From contig JASSKH010000032.1 in assembly GCA_031763025.1 (NCBI GenBank), forward strand, positions 3,179,001 through 3,243,000: 64,000 nucleotides of DNA, given 5' to 3'. Under the pieces are notes generated by a model that saw only the letters and a list, made by a program, of their open reading frames with translations, did no database searches and was not told the origin of the DNA. Source of the stretch: Macrocystis pyrifera. Lineage: Eukaryota > Sar > Phaeophyceae > Laminariales > Laminariaceae. The position numbers and the translations under genes are program-made. This document shows positions 1-11,055 of the stretch, piece by piece (the stretch's first letter is position 1; each line of letters starts with the position of its first letter).

Positions 1-735
1 GCGAAGCGGTCCGCATTGAGGGTCCACGTCACGCAACCATTCAGCAAGGTCTCAATCACCTCGGCCTTCAGCATCCGGACTTTCAGACTAAGCAGTGCGT
101 TCGTCCTGTTGTACAGTTCCGGACCATACCGTTTGAGGCATGCCCGCATCACACGGATTCGTCACTCGACTTCGAAGGAAAGGTCAGCCTTCCCGTGGAT
201 AATGCCTCCTAGGTATAAAAACTGGGTCGTCTGTGTTTACGTCTGGCCTGCAGCTTCGATCGCGAGCGATGAGGTGGTAAACGTCTGATCCTGTGTTCCT
301 AGGAGCATCGTCTCTGTCTTCTTTTCGGATACCGTGAGACCTATTGCTTCGAAGACAGTCACGATGACTGTCATCATTCTTGCAAGGCCTTCCGCCGACT
401 TCGAGACTATTCCTGCGTCGTCTGCATACAACATGCCCCACACAGCCCTTGGTACGCATGCCAACGGTTCCTCTTTTTCCGACAACCCTGTCCTCTTCGA
501 GACGAACCTAATCCCTTCCGATGCATTCGTCTTTGCTGAGGCGTACCAGCACGATGTGTATCGCAGCGGCGAAGAACACGCTGAACAGTGACGGCGATAG
601 TACGCAGCCATGCCGCAGTCCCTGGGTTATACATTGAACCAGTCCGAGTGTTCACCGTCATCCGCACGCACGCGAGCCCGCATGCCTTCGTGAAAATTGC
701 GAATGATTGTGAGCATCTTGGTTGGTACACTACCC
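1..735 (-). pseudogene. non-LTR retrotransposon reverse transcriptase remnant
   Basis: Read on the minus strand this is the palm region of a LINE reverse transcriptase, which copies element RNA at the target site. Upstream to downstream it shows [13 protein letters not shown] (about 725-690), a degraded QGLRHGCVLSP block (about 625-590), the catalytic MLYADDAG with the YADD codons at 417-428, GLTVSEKKTETMLLG (about 335-300), FLYLGGIIHG (about 225-190), and a thumb-like stretch ending in CVTWTL near the left edge. The frame is broken: an indel near 625-630, an in-frame TAG near 510, another shift near 455, a TAA after GQT (235-237), and a TGA near 155. Homology stops at about 735, so the copy is 5' truncated, and it runs off the left edge. 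It is a dead copy. The family call is strong; the clade is not resolved. Confidence 0.88.
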
Positions 736-784
736 AGTGTCCGTTCTGGTATATTATAATTTGCAGACAAACCAATGAGTAAAG

Positions 785-865
785 CTAGAAAGCAAGCGAA
801 ATTCCAGCGTACCGGTGAATACCGGGTGAAGCAAGTGAAATGCCAACGTACCGGGTACGAGAAGA
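785..865. repeat. short direct repeat around AAGCAAG...GTACCGG
   Basis: Two imperfect tandem copies of about 43 bp share AAGCAAGCGAAAT/AAGCAAGTGAAAT followed by CCAGCGTACCGG/CCAACGTACCGG. They lie just beyond the truncation point of the reverse transcriptase relic. No coding potential is seen. Confidence 0.6.
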
Positions 866-1002
866 CCACCACACCAGCTATGTTGTGAACAAATATAAGT
901 TTCGCATAGTTCCCAGTTTCAACGTAGCTTTCATACTGTGCTTTCACCCGAATAAAAACCTGATTGCTGTACTGGACAGCTGACTGGCTTCACAGCAGTA
1001 CT

Positions 1003-1275
1003 TCATGCCGGGAGGCAGCGGTGTTGGTACTTTGCTGCGGCAGTATGGGACACTATTGTAGGGCCCAAGGATCGAGGGAGATCTTGCCGTACGACCTACA
1101 GTAGCATGTACAGTTCTATTAATAGTATTAACAGTAGTATGAATACCATAAAGAACGGCTTCACAATGTCAGTACTTCATGCCGGGAGGCAGCGGTGTTG
1201 ATGTTTGCTTCGGTAATAAGGGACAACTATCGTAAGGCCCAAGGATCGAGGGAGATCTTGCCGTACGACCCATAG
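1003..1275. repeat. direct duplication of about 100 bp
   Basis: Two copies (about 1003-1100 and 1167-1275) share TTCATGCCGGGAGGCAGCGG, a GGGACAACTAT-like middle, and CAAGGATCGAGGGAGATCTT followed by GCCGTACGACC. The spacer contains ATTAATAGTATTAACAGTAG. The divergence suggests an old local duplication. No gene is recognised. Confidence 0.7.
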
Positions 1276-1279
1276 TATT

Positions 1280-4237
1280 ACCCATATACAGAGAGATACA
1301 TCCTCCAGGTTGTTGTCTTGACTTTGTAGACCAACAACGTCTTTTCCACCCAGCTTCACTGCTGTTCATCCAGCTTCATCAAGTATACCCCGTGTGGATA
1401 TTATATATACATACGAGTGTTGTGTAGTGCATCCTGCAGATACTGCTGCTGTATAGGTGCTGTTTCAAGGAGTCAACATGATAACTCGTCAAGATGGGAA
1501 GATAGATGGGCTCAAGGGTCCGTCGGGATATTGCCATACAGTTTTAGTAAGTTGGATATATTGTGTACGTCTTCTATGTACATTATGTGTAAAAAGCATA
1601 CTGCGAGCCACCCCGCCTGAACGTTTGTGGTGTGGTATCAACCAGCCCCGTATATCGATAAATCAACCTTTTTCAGGAAATACACAAATAAACACTGCAG
1701 GTGCAGCGTACAGCGCCAGTATGGTTCCTGTATTTTTTCTCAATTACATGCATTACTACTATCAATAATTTTAACATGAATCGTGTACAGCAACATCCAG
1801 GTCGTCAGTACTATTTTATTTTTTCATCTTTTTGGGCCGCACTTTCATGGTCTTACCTCCTGTGGGCAATTAAACTCATTTGGCGCGAAGCGCCAAAAAT
1901 AATTGGGAGCGAAGCGACCAAACAAAACGCGGTGTGTATAGGCTCCGAATATTTTACGAGTGTCTGCATGAAATAGTCGTGTTTTTGCATTACCGATTGC
2001 GAGAGCTGTACGTTACCGATTTCCACAACCCCGGTATCTGCAGAAGCGGGCCATCTTGAGCTAACGCGTGGGACTTGTCTCGTTGCAAGTCATCTCGAGT
2101 TGCGCTCGTATTTGCCGTGGTACTGGTGTGTTTTGAGTGCAGCAGGATTTAGTTTTGTTTCCGTTCTTTTTTCTTACCAGCGCACAAGGCCTACATACCG
2201 CATGTGCAGCCTTGCCTCATTTTTCACCATACTACTGCTGCAGTACTTGCCTACAATGAAGCTTTGGGGGCCATTTATACTCGCATACAGCAGAGGTGCT
2301 GTTCACTCTCTCTTTCTTATTTCGCTCTGCCTGTATAGATAGGTAGGTCTTCTTCCCGTTCTTCTTGGATTTTGAAATTGGTCGACGTTTGATGTGACAA
2401 CATCACGAGCACACTCACCGTGAGTGAGCAGCTTTGCCGACCGAGTGGAGTGAAGCATAAACGAGTACGTGCAGGTGGAAGGCTATGTAAGATATAAACA
2501 CAAAGATGCGCATCTTCTCTTGTCGTGGTACATGTTGACAATATCGAGTAATTTCTTTGTCCCATAATGTGGTATCATGTTTTGACATTCTTAATGGTTT
2601 GCCCCTCGACAGTAGCAGTCGTGAATTCTATTTGGTTGAACCGCGCAGGAGCAGTCTGCGTTGATCACTGCTCCCACAGCCCCCCGAAGCATACAAACAA
2701 AAAAATGCTCTTCACATATAGCTCAAGCGCACCCCGCTCTTGGACGCTGTGCACCGACCGAAAGTGTCGGGTGTAATTGCATGAGAGTATACCTACAATT
2801 CGTGCGAAACAACCAAGACACGTGAAAACGTTGATTGGAAGAATGCGCAACACAAGAAAATACCATCATCAATTGTTCTCAAAGGGGTAAAATAAGGTCG
2901 GCTAAAACCTATGATATATGCTTGAAATATAAGGAGTCAATGTACACGTTGCACGCGTCGTACATCATATAGTTTGATCTGAGTAGTACTATCCAAATTG
3001 CCTGCACTTGACACACACTACTATTGCTTGTGCGACCGGCCAGAATTGAAGCCCGCCTGATGTATTTCGTCTCAGGCGCATCCAACTCGCACTGCCGACT
3101 GAATTTACAAATGACGTTCTTCTCCGACGACTGTCTTAAGTCGCGACAACGCTCGTCTGGTACACAGCAGTGAATGTGCCCTCCCACCTTGTGATCCAAA
3201 CAACTGATTCTGGTGTTATTTTTATGCCCCCACTGTTATATAATATCCAGTTGATACGACGTGCGGGCAAACGTGCCAAGACACCTATGTCATTGATGAC
3301 TGCACAGCAATACTCTTGTGTCCCCTAATCTCGAACAGCTTGATGTTCTGCATACTATCTGTTTAAACTGAAGGTCGTCGTCGATACCACGCGTGGCGCC
3401 TGCAGGACCTCCACTATCCACGGCAGCGCCCAGCTTGTCCTGATGGGCTCATATTTCTCTCGAACGGGCCTTAGCGCTTCCCTGCTGATGCCTGCGTCAT
3501 CACCCGTGGGGCGCGGGATGTGGGTAGCATGTGTCATGCTAGCCCAAAAACAGTAAATACATCACCAGAACGGTATAGGGCCTCGCTCGAGCACCCAGGA
3601 CTGAAGAAAACGGGATAGGTTTCGTTCAATGTTTTAACAGTACGCCTCAAGGTGGCCGGCCTTGTTGCTCATTATCGAGACGACCACCGCAATATTTTTC
3701 GGCTTCCATATTGGCGACGATATCGTACACCTCAATGGCGGATTAGGAACGTGTACAGAGCTCCGTCGGTACGACGAGCGTCATTAAAGTGGTGCTGGGC
3801 TTAGAGGGGTGGCCGGTATGATTTACTAGGGCGGCTTGCGACTCTAACAAACCGGAAGCGAAACAGCCCTGCTCGAGGGGTACGCATCAACCTCCAGGAC
3901 TGCGTAGTAGCATTGATTCTATCGTGACATAATTCTTCAATACCTCCCGCACGCTTGACAGCCAACAACTCCCGCGCGTTTGGCATCCTGCTACGATAAC
4001 TGGATTGGGCCCCAACGTCACAGTCAGATATTGTGGAAATCCAGTTCGGATACTTCGCGTTGCCCAACAGTACGAAGACGATTATTTCACACGGGCGAGT
4101 ACAACCTATTCAGGCGATAGCAAATATTGTGTGTCAATGTCGGAACAAAAACACTGTGGCACCATATCCAGCACTCGATCAAACTATTCCTGCATGACCC
4201 CGTGTACCAGCTGCTCATACTCCCCCCTTGAAAGTTA
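1280..4237. other. gene-free stretch, nothing recognised
   Basis: Only short frames without conserved motifs are present on either strand. The composition is mixed, with several AT-rich patches and scattered short words such as GTACTGCAG. No convincing exon, RNA gene or transposon end was found by eye. Confidence 0.4.
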
Positions 4238-4303
4238 TGCTCCGTCCCTGCATGATAGGGATGCGAGGGTCTATGGTCGTACGACTACGACCATTCATGA
4301 TAT
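4238..4303 (+). repeat. C-tailed retroposon family B, fragment
   Basis: A short degenerate plus-strand piece of the family described at 37022-37455. It contains GGGATGCGAGGGTCTATGGT followed by CGTACGACTACGACC and CATGATAT. It is cut immediately downstream by a MITE starting at about 4306. No C tail remains. Confidence 0.7.
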
Positions 4304-4305
4304 TT

Positions 4306-4413
4306 ATTACGAGGGACCATATTAAATAGGACCTACCGTACACACAAAAAACTATATATTACTCTGCTTCTACTCACAAATATTTGGTCCTATTTACTAT
4401 GGTCCCCCGTAAT
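4306..4413 (+). mobile_element. palindromic MITE, copy 1
   Basis: About 108 bp with inverted ends TTACGAGGGACCATA and TATGGTCCCCCGTAA and inner blocks AATAGGACC/GGTCCTATT, separated by an AT-rich centre. It has no coding capacity. The family has 16 copies here. The ends are flanked by TA, which fits a TA target-site duplication as in Tc1/mariner-type transposition; the superfamily is inferred. Confidence 0.9.
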
Positions 4414-4699
4414 AGTACACCCCCCCACTCCCTACGTCAGCAATATCAAGATCGTGGTGTGATCAAGAGTGGCCATAGAATCTCCCTGCATGCGAGCAGA
4501 TGCATATACACTCTTCTGCACCATTTGTACTGCAAGTACGCTGATACATTAGAAAGCCAGCCGCAAATTACTCACTTGCCTGGATACTCTATTGGCAGGC
4601 CATCGGAATCAGTCTGTCAGTCAGCCTTGACGTGCAGCCTTCCTCGCTTCGTCCCTCAGCAAAGACTGCTGGGTCTTCAACCAGATTGACCCACCAAAT

Positions 4700-6300
4700 G
4701 GGCCGCCGATGCTATTATATCTCAGAAGAAGATATCATCATGCTCATGATGACGGGATCATCCTGATAGAGGTGGCAACGAACAAGAATAGGACAAAACA
4801 GCAGTGACAACGTCATATGTTGTGCGGAACAGCAGTGACAACTTACTTGACGGGAAACCCAGTCAAAATCCTTGCCACGTTGCGGCCGTATATTCACTTG
4901 GCAACACGGCACTCGACGAACTTAAATGGGATCAAGTCTCGCACCCGACGTGAATTTCACGTATACCGTTGAAGCTAACCTTCGGTAGGTACCCTGGTAT
5001 GAAAGAAGCGATGCCACTCCCACTCGTTTTTCGGTCTACATGGTCTTGACTCCTGACCTTGTGGCGGAGGGCCTGCTCCACCGCCTCGAATTCCTCTGCG
5101 CTTTCTTCATAAAAACGCATCTCCCAACCATAGAAAAACAATGCAGACCACGGCTGCTGCCTTGTGTAATGGTAGGTAAAGTGTAGAGAGAGCTCGTGGG
5201 GCACAGACTGGAGGGATTGCTGCGCAGGTTGCGACCGGCACACGGCAGCCGTGCAAGTTGTGACGCACCAAACAGGTGCCTCCCTCGTAGGCAACATTCT
5301 CTTACAGCAGTCAGTACCTGGTAAAGCAGCAGTACCTCTCCTGCTGGTGCTAGTATATAAGTGCAGTCAGTACGGGAGGCGTGAAAAATTCAGACAACTG
5401 CTGCTGTTGTGGTAGACGGTACGAGCACAGATACCCTTGTGGAGCCCGTACGGCACAAGCAGTTTTGGAGATCTGCTGGAAGGACTCCTGTGGTGCTCGG
5501 ACAGCAGGTAGGTACGAGTATACAGCAGCAGCAGTATTAATTATACCTGCCGTACAGTTTTGTTGTGGTGCAGTACTCTTTTAGATACCAGGTATAAAAT
5601 TTCTGTACCAGCAGGCGACATCGTAGGTCGTAGATTACTCGTGTCGCCAGGGAGCACACAAGCAGCATGTGACACAACACGACAACATACACGCGCACCT
5701 GCCACATAGAAGCCTCCCCCTCTGCTGTGCAGGCCTTCTTGCACAAGGAATCTGGAAGAGCTCCCTGGTGACTTTAGGTTTTCATCCCGCCACGCCGAGG
5801 TTTTGTACTCGCCGGGGGGTACACCTCTACTACTGTGCATGTGTAGTATGTACTCTTATCGCCCCTTCGCTCAGCAGACGTCCGGCGAACAAGAGATAAA
5901 CTAATACAAGAATGACAGCCTCTTATCACCTTTTCTGTGAGTGAGAAGCACTACTATCTGCATACCAGGTATACATATATATCATAGCACAGAAGTACGA
6001 TCATATATATATATATATATATAATAGCCGGTCCCTAGAGAGTGTTTAGTTGGTCCATATTATATTGGCGTCGACGACATGACGTACATGGGTCGTTGGG
6101 CGTGAGTTCCAGTCTCCCCTCGAACATGAAAAACATTTATTTTTGAAGTTTCTCGTGCAATAAATCTCTGGAAACTGTTTCTGGACGCCGAGAAATTGGA
6201 ACCGCGTGATGGTGACACGCGTCGGTGCTTTCGTATATAGATACAACTATAATTACGATTTTTGTAGATACAACTATAATTACGATTTTTGAGGTCGTTG
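4700..6300. other. gene-free stretch, nothing recognised
   Basis: Mixed-composition DNA with a short AT dinucleotide run near 6005-6024 and two copies of ATACCAGGTAT (about 5586 and 5966). A short direct repeat, ATACAACTATAATTACGATT, occurs twice at about 6240-6290. No exon or transposon is recognised. Confidence 0.4.
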
Positions 6301-6491
6301 TCACTTGCTAGCTCTTGGCAGACAGACCGACTGATAGACAGCTCTTCGCAAACAGCCCTTCTTCTTTCTTCTTCGCCAAACAGCCAAACAACCTTTCTTC
6401 TTTCTTCTTCCGCAAACTGCCAACCACAATAGACAGCTCTTTGCACGGCGCCTAAAAGAGGCGTCTCGCCTTCGACGAACGGCATAGATAG

Positions 6492-6866
6492 GTAGGTGCA
6501 GCTGTCGGCGGCCAAGCTGCTGCTGTCGGTGGCGAACCTGCTGGTGCTGCAACCCCCGCCTCTCCCTTCTCCACGCCCCCTAAGCTCACCTCCCCCTCGT
6601 CGAGAGGCGCGTGGTCCTCGCCCTCTGGCAAGAGAGTGGCAACGACAAAGACCGACCTTGTGCCGGCTGTTGTGTGCGACCAGTGCACGGACCAGCACTT
6701 GGTCAAGAACTCCGCGCCTGGTGGCAAAAACGTGGCCTTCGCCACCTGCAAGGATCTCACGTGCGCTGGTGGCGGGATCATCCTGACAGGGCAACCGACT
6801 GCGAGTTCTGTGCTCGCCCGATCAAGGAAGGGACTGTCTCGTACTCCCTCGAGACTGCTGACGGTG
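6492..6866 (+). CDS. exon 1 of zinc finger/OTU gene
   Basis: The frame is open from just after a TAG at 6489. It encodes a Ser/Pro-rich leader, then C-x2-C and C-x4-C (VCDQC, CKDLTC), then after a shift near 6785 a second C-x2-C (DCEFCARPIKEG). It ends at G6866 before GTGAGT, in phase 1. The true 5' end may lie further upstream. Confidence 0.45.
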
Positions 6867-8266
6867 GTGAGTGTCTTATGTCTATTGTGCATGCTGTATG
6901 TTGCCAGTACGTTTTTTTGGGGTTTTAAATTGCCTTTTTGCACACAAACCTACGTCAAAGCGTTTATTTTTTTTTTACTCATCCATGCTCGTTCTTTCCC
7001 CTTCGTGCGTTGCGTCGGCTCCTCTTACACACAGTGCACGCGAACGCGCACATGCACAACTGTTTGCGGGACGTGAACGAAGGAACGGAGGATTCAGCTG
7101 TCGCCGTCACCGCTGCACCGAACGACGTGAGTGCTGCTGCTACTGTGGTGCATTTTCGATGCATGCACACGATTTCTGTGTGTACATGTTTTGGTGACCC
7201 TACGTACTCATTTTGCTCGTTCTCGGCTGCCGCTGCTGCTGCTGCTGCTGTCAGCGCCACGCCATGAGTGCTGCTGCTGCTGTGCACCTGCTTCTCCTGT
7301 GCACTCGCTGCTGCAGTAGTGCTGCTGCGTTGTTGCCGTGCTGTGCACGTGCTGCTCCTGTGCACTTGCTGCTGCTGTATGTAGTGCTGCTGCGTTGTTG
7401 CCGTGCATCATGCTGGAAGCGTACATATTTTCGGATCGTCAATTCCGTAGGTTTTGCGCTGGCGGCATACCAGGGTACATGCTTTTTTTCTTCCTTATTT
7501 TCATATCATTGCTATGCTGCTGCTGCTGCTGCTGCTGCTGCCAACGCTGCGGCGATTCGTTGCAGCTTCTGCTGCTGCTAATGCTGTAGCTGCTTCTGCT
7601 GCTGCTGCTGCTAATGCTGCCGCAATATCCACTGAATGTTCGTAGGTACTCGGATTACTGTTTTTCTTGGTCGTTTTTGTACCCAAATGGTTCTTTTGAT
7701 ACGTGAAATATTATTTTTGTCGTTTTGTTCCTGAATTTTGCGTACGTACTGCTTTTTCTCGTTTTTGGTTTGGTTATTTTCATATCGTTGCTATGGTGCT
7801 GCTGTGGTGCTGCTGCGTTGTTGACGTACATCATGCTGCACATGCGTGTGTATATATTTCGGTATCGTCAATGAAATTCCGTAGGTTTTGGGATTGCGGC
7901 ATACTAGGTACCAGGGTACATACTTTTTTTCTTCCTTATTTTCATATCGTTGCTATCCTGCTGCCAACGCGGAATATTGTTTTTATTGGCCGTTTTTGTA
8001 CCCAAATGGTTTTTTTGATACGTAAAAAAAATATTTTGGTCGTTTTTCTCCTGCATTTTGCGTACGTACTACTTTTTCTCGTACCTGGTATTTCGTATTG
8101 TTGCTATGCTGCTGTTGCTGCGTTATTGCCGTACAGCATGCGGAGGTGGGTCTACAGTGAAGTACCAAAAATACTTCTCGGACGGCCTCGGGGTACATAC
8201 TTTTCTTCTCCCTTCTTTTCATATCGTTGCTATGCTGCTGCTGCCAACGCTGTTGCGATCCGTTGC

Positions 8267-8297
<31 letters not shown>

Positions 8298-9299
8298 CTG
8301 CTTTTAGTGCTGCCGCAATATTCACTGAATGTTTGTATGTACTCGGATGCTTGTGTTTCCTGGTCGTTTTGTGGCGCTGCCGCGTTGTTGCCGTACATCA
8401 TGCTGGACATGATTTGTGTGTCTATTACACTTAAACTTGTGCGTGTATACGTATATTTCTGTATCGTCAATGATTTTTTTTTGTGATGCTGCTGCGTTGT
8501 TGCCGTACATCATGCTGGACATGATTTGTGCGTGTACTGTACTACACTTGTGTGTGTAAATATTTCTGTATCGTCAATGAAATTACGTACCTGCTGCTTC
8601 TGCTGCTGCTGCTGCTGCTGCCGTCGTATAGCAAGCGATTACGTACTGCTGTTGTGCAGCTGTAGAGCAGTACAAATAATGAACTCTGCCCCCCCCCCCC
8701 CCCCCCCCCCCCTCCCCCGCCATTCCCTGCACGCCACTCCCGCCCCGCGCACCCTATATTTACTTCGACCAGGTCCGTGGCAAGTGCTACAACTGCCGCC
8801 TGACGGACTCCACCATCAAAGACGGAGACATCATCATCAAGCGCAAAAATACTCCCTTCCATTTCGCCTGCTCCAGGGCTTCGCGGAATTCCGAAGCAAT
8901 ACGCCAAGCAGATTGTCGCCATCCAGGACGAACGAAAGGAAACAAATTGTTTCCTACATTTCCCAAAATCACGATTATTTCTTCCTACACATATCCAGCG
9001 GGTTCAACAGCGAACAGATCCACATTCTGGGCCTCCCGCCTCGTTACTACAGCAGCCTGGAAGACTATTTACATATCATGTCTCATCCAAACTCCTATGC
9101 TGGCTACATCGAAATCGCGGCCGCCCAGCAACTATACAACATTTCCATAACCGTTGTCGTTGCCGGCACTGCTGCTTTCTCTCCTGTCCCAAACCTTCCT
9201 TTAAACAACAGCCTGTATGTTGTATATCATCCACATGCCAAGCACTACGAACTCCACTCTCTCCCCACACTCATGAAAGGTGTTTATTCTTATCATTAG
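6492..9299 (+). CDS. predicted spliced gene: zinc-binding modules plus OTU-like C-terminal domain
   Basis: A gene model assembled from splice signals. Exon 1 (open from 6492, ends 6866 at GTGAGT) encodes CDQC...CKDLTC in one frame and CEFCARPIKEG in another. Exon 2 is 7035-7126, after TTACACACAG and before GTGAGT. Exon 3 starts at 8773 after TTCGACCAG and encodes CYNC, 21 residues, then HFAC. The intron phases (1, then 0) agree, so exons 1b, 2 and 3 read continuously. From about 8940 another frame encodes an OTU-type C-terminal half: SLEDYLHIM, YAGYIEIAAAQQLYNIS and a KHYE histidine motif, ending at TAG 9297-9299. The CxxC...HxxC spacing resembles LIM-like or PARP-like zinc fingers. OTU domains are deubiquitinating cysteine proteases, but no Cys loop (DGNC type) was found. 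Frame jumps near 6785 and at 8875-8945 lack intron signals, so sequencing indels or decay are possible. No upstream ATG was found. Confidence 0.5.
7035..7126 (+). CDS. exon 2 of zinc finger/OTU gene
   Basis: A 92-nt exon between acceptor ACACAG (7029-7034) and donor GTGAGT (7127-7132). It restores GTG from the phase-1 junction and encodes HANAHMHNCLRDVNEG, which supplies His/Cys ligands to finish the finger begun in exon 1. It ends in phase 0. Confidence 0.5.
7127..8772. repeat. intron filled with CTG/GCT runs and diverged tandem units
   Basis: The predicted intron 2 holds many GCT/CTG runs (about 7227-7260, 7515-7545, 7560-7620, 8265-8300, 8590-8625) and three to four diverged copies of a unit of about 320-360 bp. 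Unit landmarks are TATTTTCATATCGTTGCTAT, TTGTTGCCGTACATCATGCT and TCGTCAATGAAATT. A C-run at 8689-8712 forms an extended pyrimidine tract before the exon 3 acceptor. Both strands give long but biased open frames, which I treat as spurious. Confidence 0.75.
8773..9299 (+). CDS. exon 3 of zinc finger/OTU gene, OTU-like C-terminus
   Basis: The first part (phase 0 from 8773) gives KCYNCRLTDSTIKDG followed by FHFAC. Around 8875-8945 the coding sense appears to pass from frame 1 through frame 2 (PKQYAKQIVAIQDERK) to frame 3 without GT-AG signals. Frame 3 then gives KQIVSYISQNHDYF, YYSSLEDYLHIM, YAGYIEIAAAQQLYN and HAKHYELHS. This order of helix, Gly-hydrophobic-Glu-Ile block, strand and final HY is typical of the C-terminal half of OTU proteases. 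The stop is TAG 9297-9299. Confidence 0.55.
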
Positions 9300-9356
9300 A
9301 CGAATGTCATTCTTACTCTTGCGTCACCCGATCTTACGTTTCACATTACATTCATA

Positions 9357-9362
9357 AATAAA
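9357..9362 (+). terminator. polyadenylation signal AATAAA
   Basis: A canonical AATAAA lies 58 nt past the TAG of the OTU-like frame. It is placed as expected for the 3' end of the plus-strand gene that ends at 9299. Confidence 0.5.
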
Positions 9363-10412
9363 CGCGGTTATTTCATCCTTCACCGTTTCTTACGCAAATA
9401 CATTTAGTTTGGTTGGCTTTGGGCTATGACGCCAATTAATTAATTGCAGTTATATGTACAAGAAACGACGGAATACCCACTCCGAAGGAAAGCCTTGTAT
9501 ATATATATACATTCGTTGTAGACGATGGGCTATATCCTTTTGTGACCAGTACGTGTCCCAACGTACTAGTAGTACTTCAACCTTGAGGTCTTCGTCCATT
9601 GGGCTACTGGTAAAAGTTTGAGAAATCGTCTGCCCTAAACCTATAAAAGCTTTACAACACTCCCTCTCGTTGGAACGTGTTCCAAATCAAACCTCTCACA
9701 CGGACCGACGCGTCGTGTCGCCAACGCGTGGTTCCAATTTCTGGCGATCCAGAAGAAAACTTTCAGATTCTTGGAAGTGAAGAAGTTCGCTTTTTTTTTC
9801 AAAAAGCATTTTTCACGGTGGACGTGAGAGATCCGTCGCCCAACAACCCTTTGCCCTGCCGTCGGCGCCATACATTAAGGTATTAGTCCGTCGGGCTACG
9901 TACTCGGGTAAAAGGTTGACCCAATCGCCTAACCAGATTATCGAGTGACCCCAGCTATTCCAAGAATCAGTAAAAAATGAGTCGCTTTTTGTCCCCACTC
10001 TTTTCAGCCGTTGCAGAACGTATCGCGAGCGGCGCTTCTGGCACACACCCCGCTCCCCCCCCCCCCCCCGCGCCCCTTGATAATTTCAAACAGCTCTCCT
10101 AGCAACGACACCACTGCCTCCTTTAATTGTTTCTCGAGAACGTACGTGCTCCCGCGTCGGCCCGGCCATTTATGCCGTCCTCACCTATGTAGCGCCTCTG
10201 TCTGGCAAATACGGTCGGTCCTGGTTTTTCCGCACAATAGATTCGTGTAGTGTCATCTCGGGGAGGGTGTCTCGGCCAGAAAAACTACATGTACAACAGC
10301 CCGGCAGATGACAGGGAGATGGGGGGATCAGAGGACTGGAGGGTGGCACATTGAACCCCCACAGGCGTGGAGAATCGATCCGTAATGCTGCTTAGAAGGC
10401 AACGGCCTGAGT
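9363..10412. other. gene-free stretch with a diverged direct repeat
   Basis: Two related segments, near 9597-9650 and 9888-9945, share GGGCTACT/GGGCTACG, GGTAAAAG and ATCG-C-CTAA landmarks about 290 bp apart. A C-run lies at about 10055-10069. Otherwise nothing is recognised. Confidence 0.35.
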
Positions 10413-10519
10413 TATGACGGGGGGCATGGTAAGTAGGACCGTACATTGTAGGTAAAAATAGCGAAATACATGGGATTTTGTGTCTACCGTAGGTCCTATT
10501 TACTGTGGCCCCCCGTAAT
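10413..10519 (-). mobile_element. palindromic MITE, copy 2
   Basis: A diverged copy: the left end is GACGGGGGGCATGGTAAGTA and the right end TACTGTGGCCCCCCGTAA. The internal asymmetry places it on the minus strand relative to copy 1. Confidence 0.8.
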
Positions 10520-10670
10520 AGACAATTGCTGCATGTTGAAATAGAAGGATCTATAATGTAGTAAAATGGGCTGCGAAAGACCGCAATCTATCGATTTCGA
10601 GCAGACCGACATGGAAAAAAAAGACGAGTATTGGTACATCTTCACACGTGAGCACACCCTCTCGTATAGC

Positions 10671-10784
10671 TATCACGGGGGACCATAGTAAATAGGACCT
10701 ACGGTAAACACAAAAACCTATTACATTTACCATATTTTACTATCAATATTTGGTCCTATTTATCTATGTGGTCCCCCGGAATAG
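10671..10784 (+). mobile_element. palindromic MITE, copy 3
   Basis: Ends TCACGGGGGACCATAGTAAA and GTGGTCCCCCGGA. A small insertion sits in the right arm (TATTTATCTATGTGG). It lies 150 bp from copy 2 in the opposite orientation. Confidence 0.88.
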
Positions 10785-11055
10785 ATCCCTTATTTGATAC
10801 TAAGGTGTCAGTGTGCGCTATCTTACAGACACGCATGTGCGCTGCCCATGCCCATTGTCGGAGGGGCACTACCGTAACACATAAATAGCATTCTAAAAAT
10901 AAAAAGGATAGGTGTGAGATTGGTGGTATTCGACGATTTGTGTCAGCTTGTCCATTCTGAATCAATAATTGGCCTTCTTGACATTGCCGGAAATCAAATG
11001 AAATCATAAATTGTTGTACCGGCTACCAGGTACAAATTAAGACCAATTTTTATTC

